From Planctomycetota bacterium (lineage in GTDB: Bacteria; Planctomycetota; Phycisphaerae; UBA1845; CAIVHJ01): a stretch of 5,631 nucleotides of DNA. Position 1 is the stretch's first letter; every line of letters begins with the position of its first letter. Below are positions 5,047-5,631 of this stretch, one piece after another. The notes beneath the pieces are model-generated. The model saw only the letters and a list, made by a program, of their open reading frames with translations. It had not been told where the DNA came from and ran no database searches. The translations under genes and the position numbers were made by a program. The DNA is taken from positions 1 to 5,631 of the forward strand of contig JADFJZ010000133.1 in assembly GCA_022565195.1 (NCBI GenBank). The letters run 5' to 3'.

Positions 5047-5631
5047 ATGCCATCGGCCCCAACCCCCACACGCCGCCCCCTGCTTCAGCTTCTCAGGGAC
5101 GCCAACGTCGAATTCACTTGCACGAAGCCGCTGGACTCCGTCTGGGTTGCGGGCCTCTCGGATGATTCGCGCCGCGTGGAGAAAGAGAGCCTGTTCGTCG
5201 CCGTCGATGGCACAGCCGATGACGGCCATCGGTTCATTGCGCAGGCGATCGACTCCGGTGCCAGCGCCGCTGTGCTCAGCGACCCAAGCAGCATCGATGA
5301 GCGCGTGCCTAACATTATTGTCGCCAATACGCGGCTGACGTTGGCCAAACTGGCAGCCACACACAGCGGACTCACGGCGCTGCAAGCAAACGGCGATCTC
5401 CACGTCATCGCAGTCACCGGCACCAACGGCAAGAGCACGACAGGCCACTTGGTTCGCAACATACTGCGGGAAGCAGGTCATTCGACGGCGCTGTTGGGCA
5501 CGATCGAGTATGACCTCGTCGGCCGACAGCTCGACGCGCCCTGGACCACGCCGCCCCCGATTCAACTCGTACAATTCCTCGTCGAAGCCCATCGGCACGG
5601 CGCCCAATACGCCGTCATGGAAGTATCCAGC
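5047..5631 (+). CDS. murE: UDP-MurNAc-tripeptide synthetase MurE, N-terminal part (3' end outside window)
   Basis: MurE is the cytoplasmic Mur ligase that adds the third amino acid (usually meso-diaminopimelate or lysine) to UDP-MurNAc-L-Ala-D-Glu using ATP. The visible 195 residues contain the N-terminal UDP-binding domain (about 1-115) with the family's SDDSRRV...LFVAVDGTADDGHRF stretch at 38-63. The central ATPase domain follows, with P-loop GTNGKSTT at 125-132, the TTP segment at 167-169 and MEVSS at 191-195, where the window ends. The frame stays open through the right edge, so the central domain is cut and the C-terminal domain is missing. Amino acid specificity cannot be read, because the deciding motif (DNPR or DNPA type) lies beyond the edge. 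The start at 5047 is supported by AAGGA 8 nt upstream. SDDSR and the TNGKSTT loop, together with the place after ftsI, favour MurE over MurF or MurC. Confidence 0.95.
   Translation, partial: MPSAPTPTRRPLLQLLRDANVEFTCTKPLDSVWVAGLSDDSRRVEKESLFVAVDGTADDGHRFIAQAIDSGASAAVLSDPSSIDERVPNIIVANTRLTLAKLAATHSGLTALQANGDLHVIAVTGTNGKSTTGHLVRNILREAGHSTALLGTIEYDLVGRQLDAPWTTPPPIQLVQFLVEAHRHGAQYAVMEVSS

Noticed and set aside
5032..5607. 191-residue minus-strand open frame opposite murE
   Set aside because: The + strand frame carries the clear MurE motifs GTNGKSTT and MEVSS. The minus frame is its shadow.

Overview
The window is a GC-rich stretch of a bacterial division and cell wall (dcw) cluster, with all recognised genes on the + strand. 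In order they are: the C-terminal half of mraZ, a non-coding gap of about 470 bp, rsmH (mraW), a membrane-anchored LysM protein, a small FtsL-like membrane protein, the division transpeptidase ftsI, a 204-bp gap, and the N-terminal 195 residues of murE, which runs off the right edge. The order mraZ-rsmH-ftsL-ftsI-murE is the classical one. A two-LysM protein sits between rsmH and ftsL. Its N-terminus (MTRETKLGLVIGG...) resembles membrane-anchored LysM proteins I associate with Planctomycetota (possibly Phycisphaerae). That assignment is an inference from gene order and protein style, not proven by the window.

Layout: 2-223 is the mraZ 3' end. Positions 224-693 hold no convincing gene but are unusually rich in short perfect inverted repeats, including a nested three-tier stem (417-473), a two-tier stem (494-527) and a 43-bp direct repeat pair (564-606 and 613-655). 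Each repeat copy folds into a GC-rich hairpin, and the first is followed by a T-run like an intrinsic terminator. A further hairpin (675-694) ends on the first ATG of rsmH. From 694 to 4842 four genes are packed with gaps of 50, 22 and 12 bp and look like one transcript. After ftsI there is a strong GC stem with a T-rich tail (4891-4947), then a good sigma70-type promoter (4972-4999) and a ribosome binding site leading into murE, so murE probably starts a second transcription unit.

Together the genes link regulation (MraZ), ribosome maturation (RsmH methylates 16S rRNA), septal peptidoglycan synthesis (FtsL/FtsI), peptidoglycan binding (LysM protein) and precursor synthesis (MurE). The genes themselves are mostly ordinary. 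The most interesting part is the mraZ-rsmH gap. It may encode a structured RNA ending at a terminator, or a structured rsmH leader in which both repeat copies carry a segment complementary to the rsmH start region.
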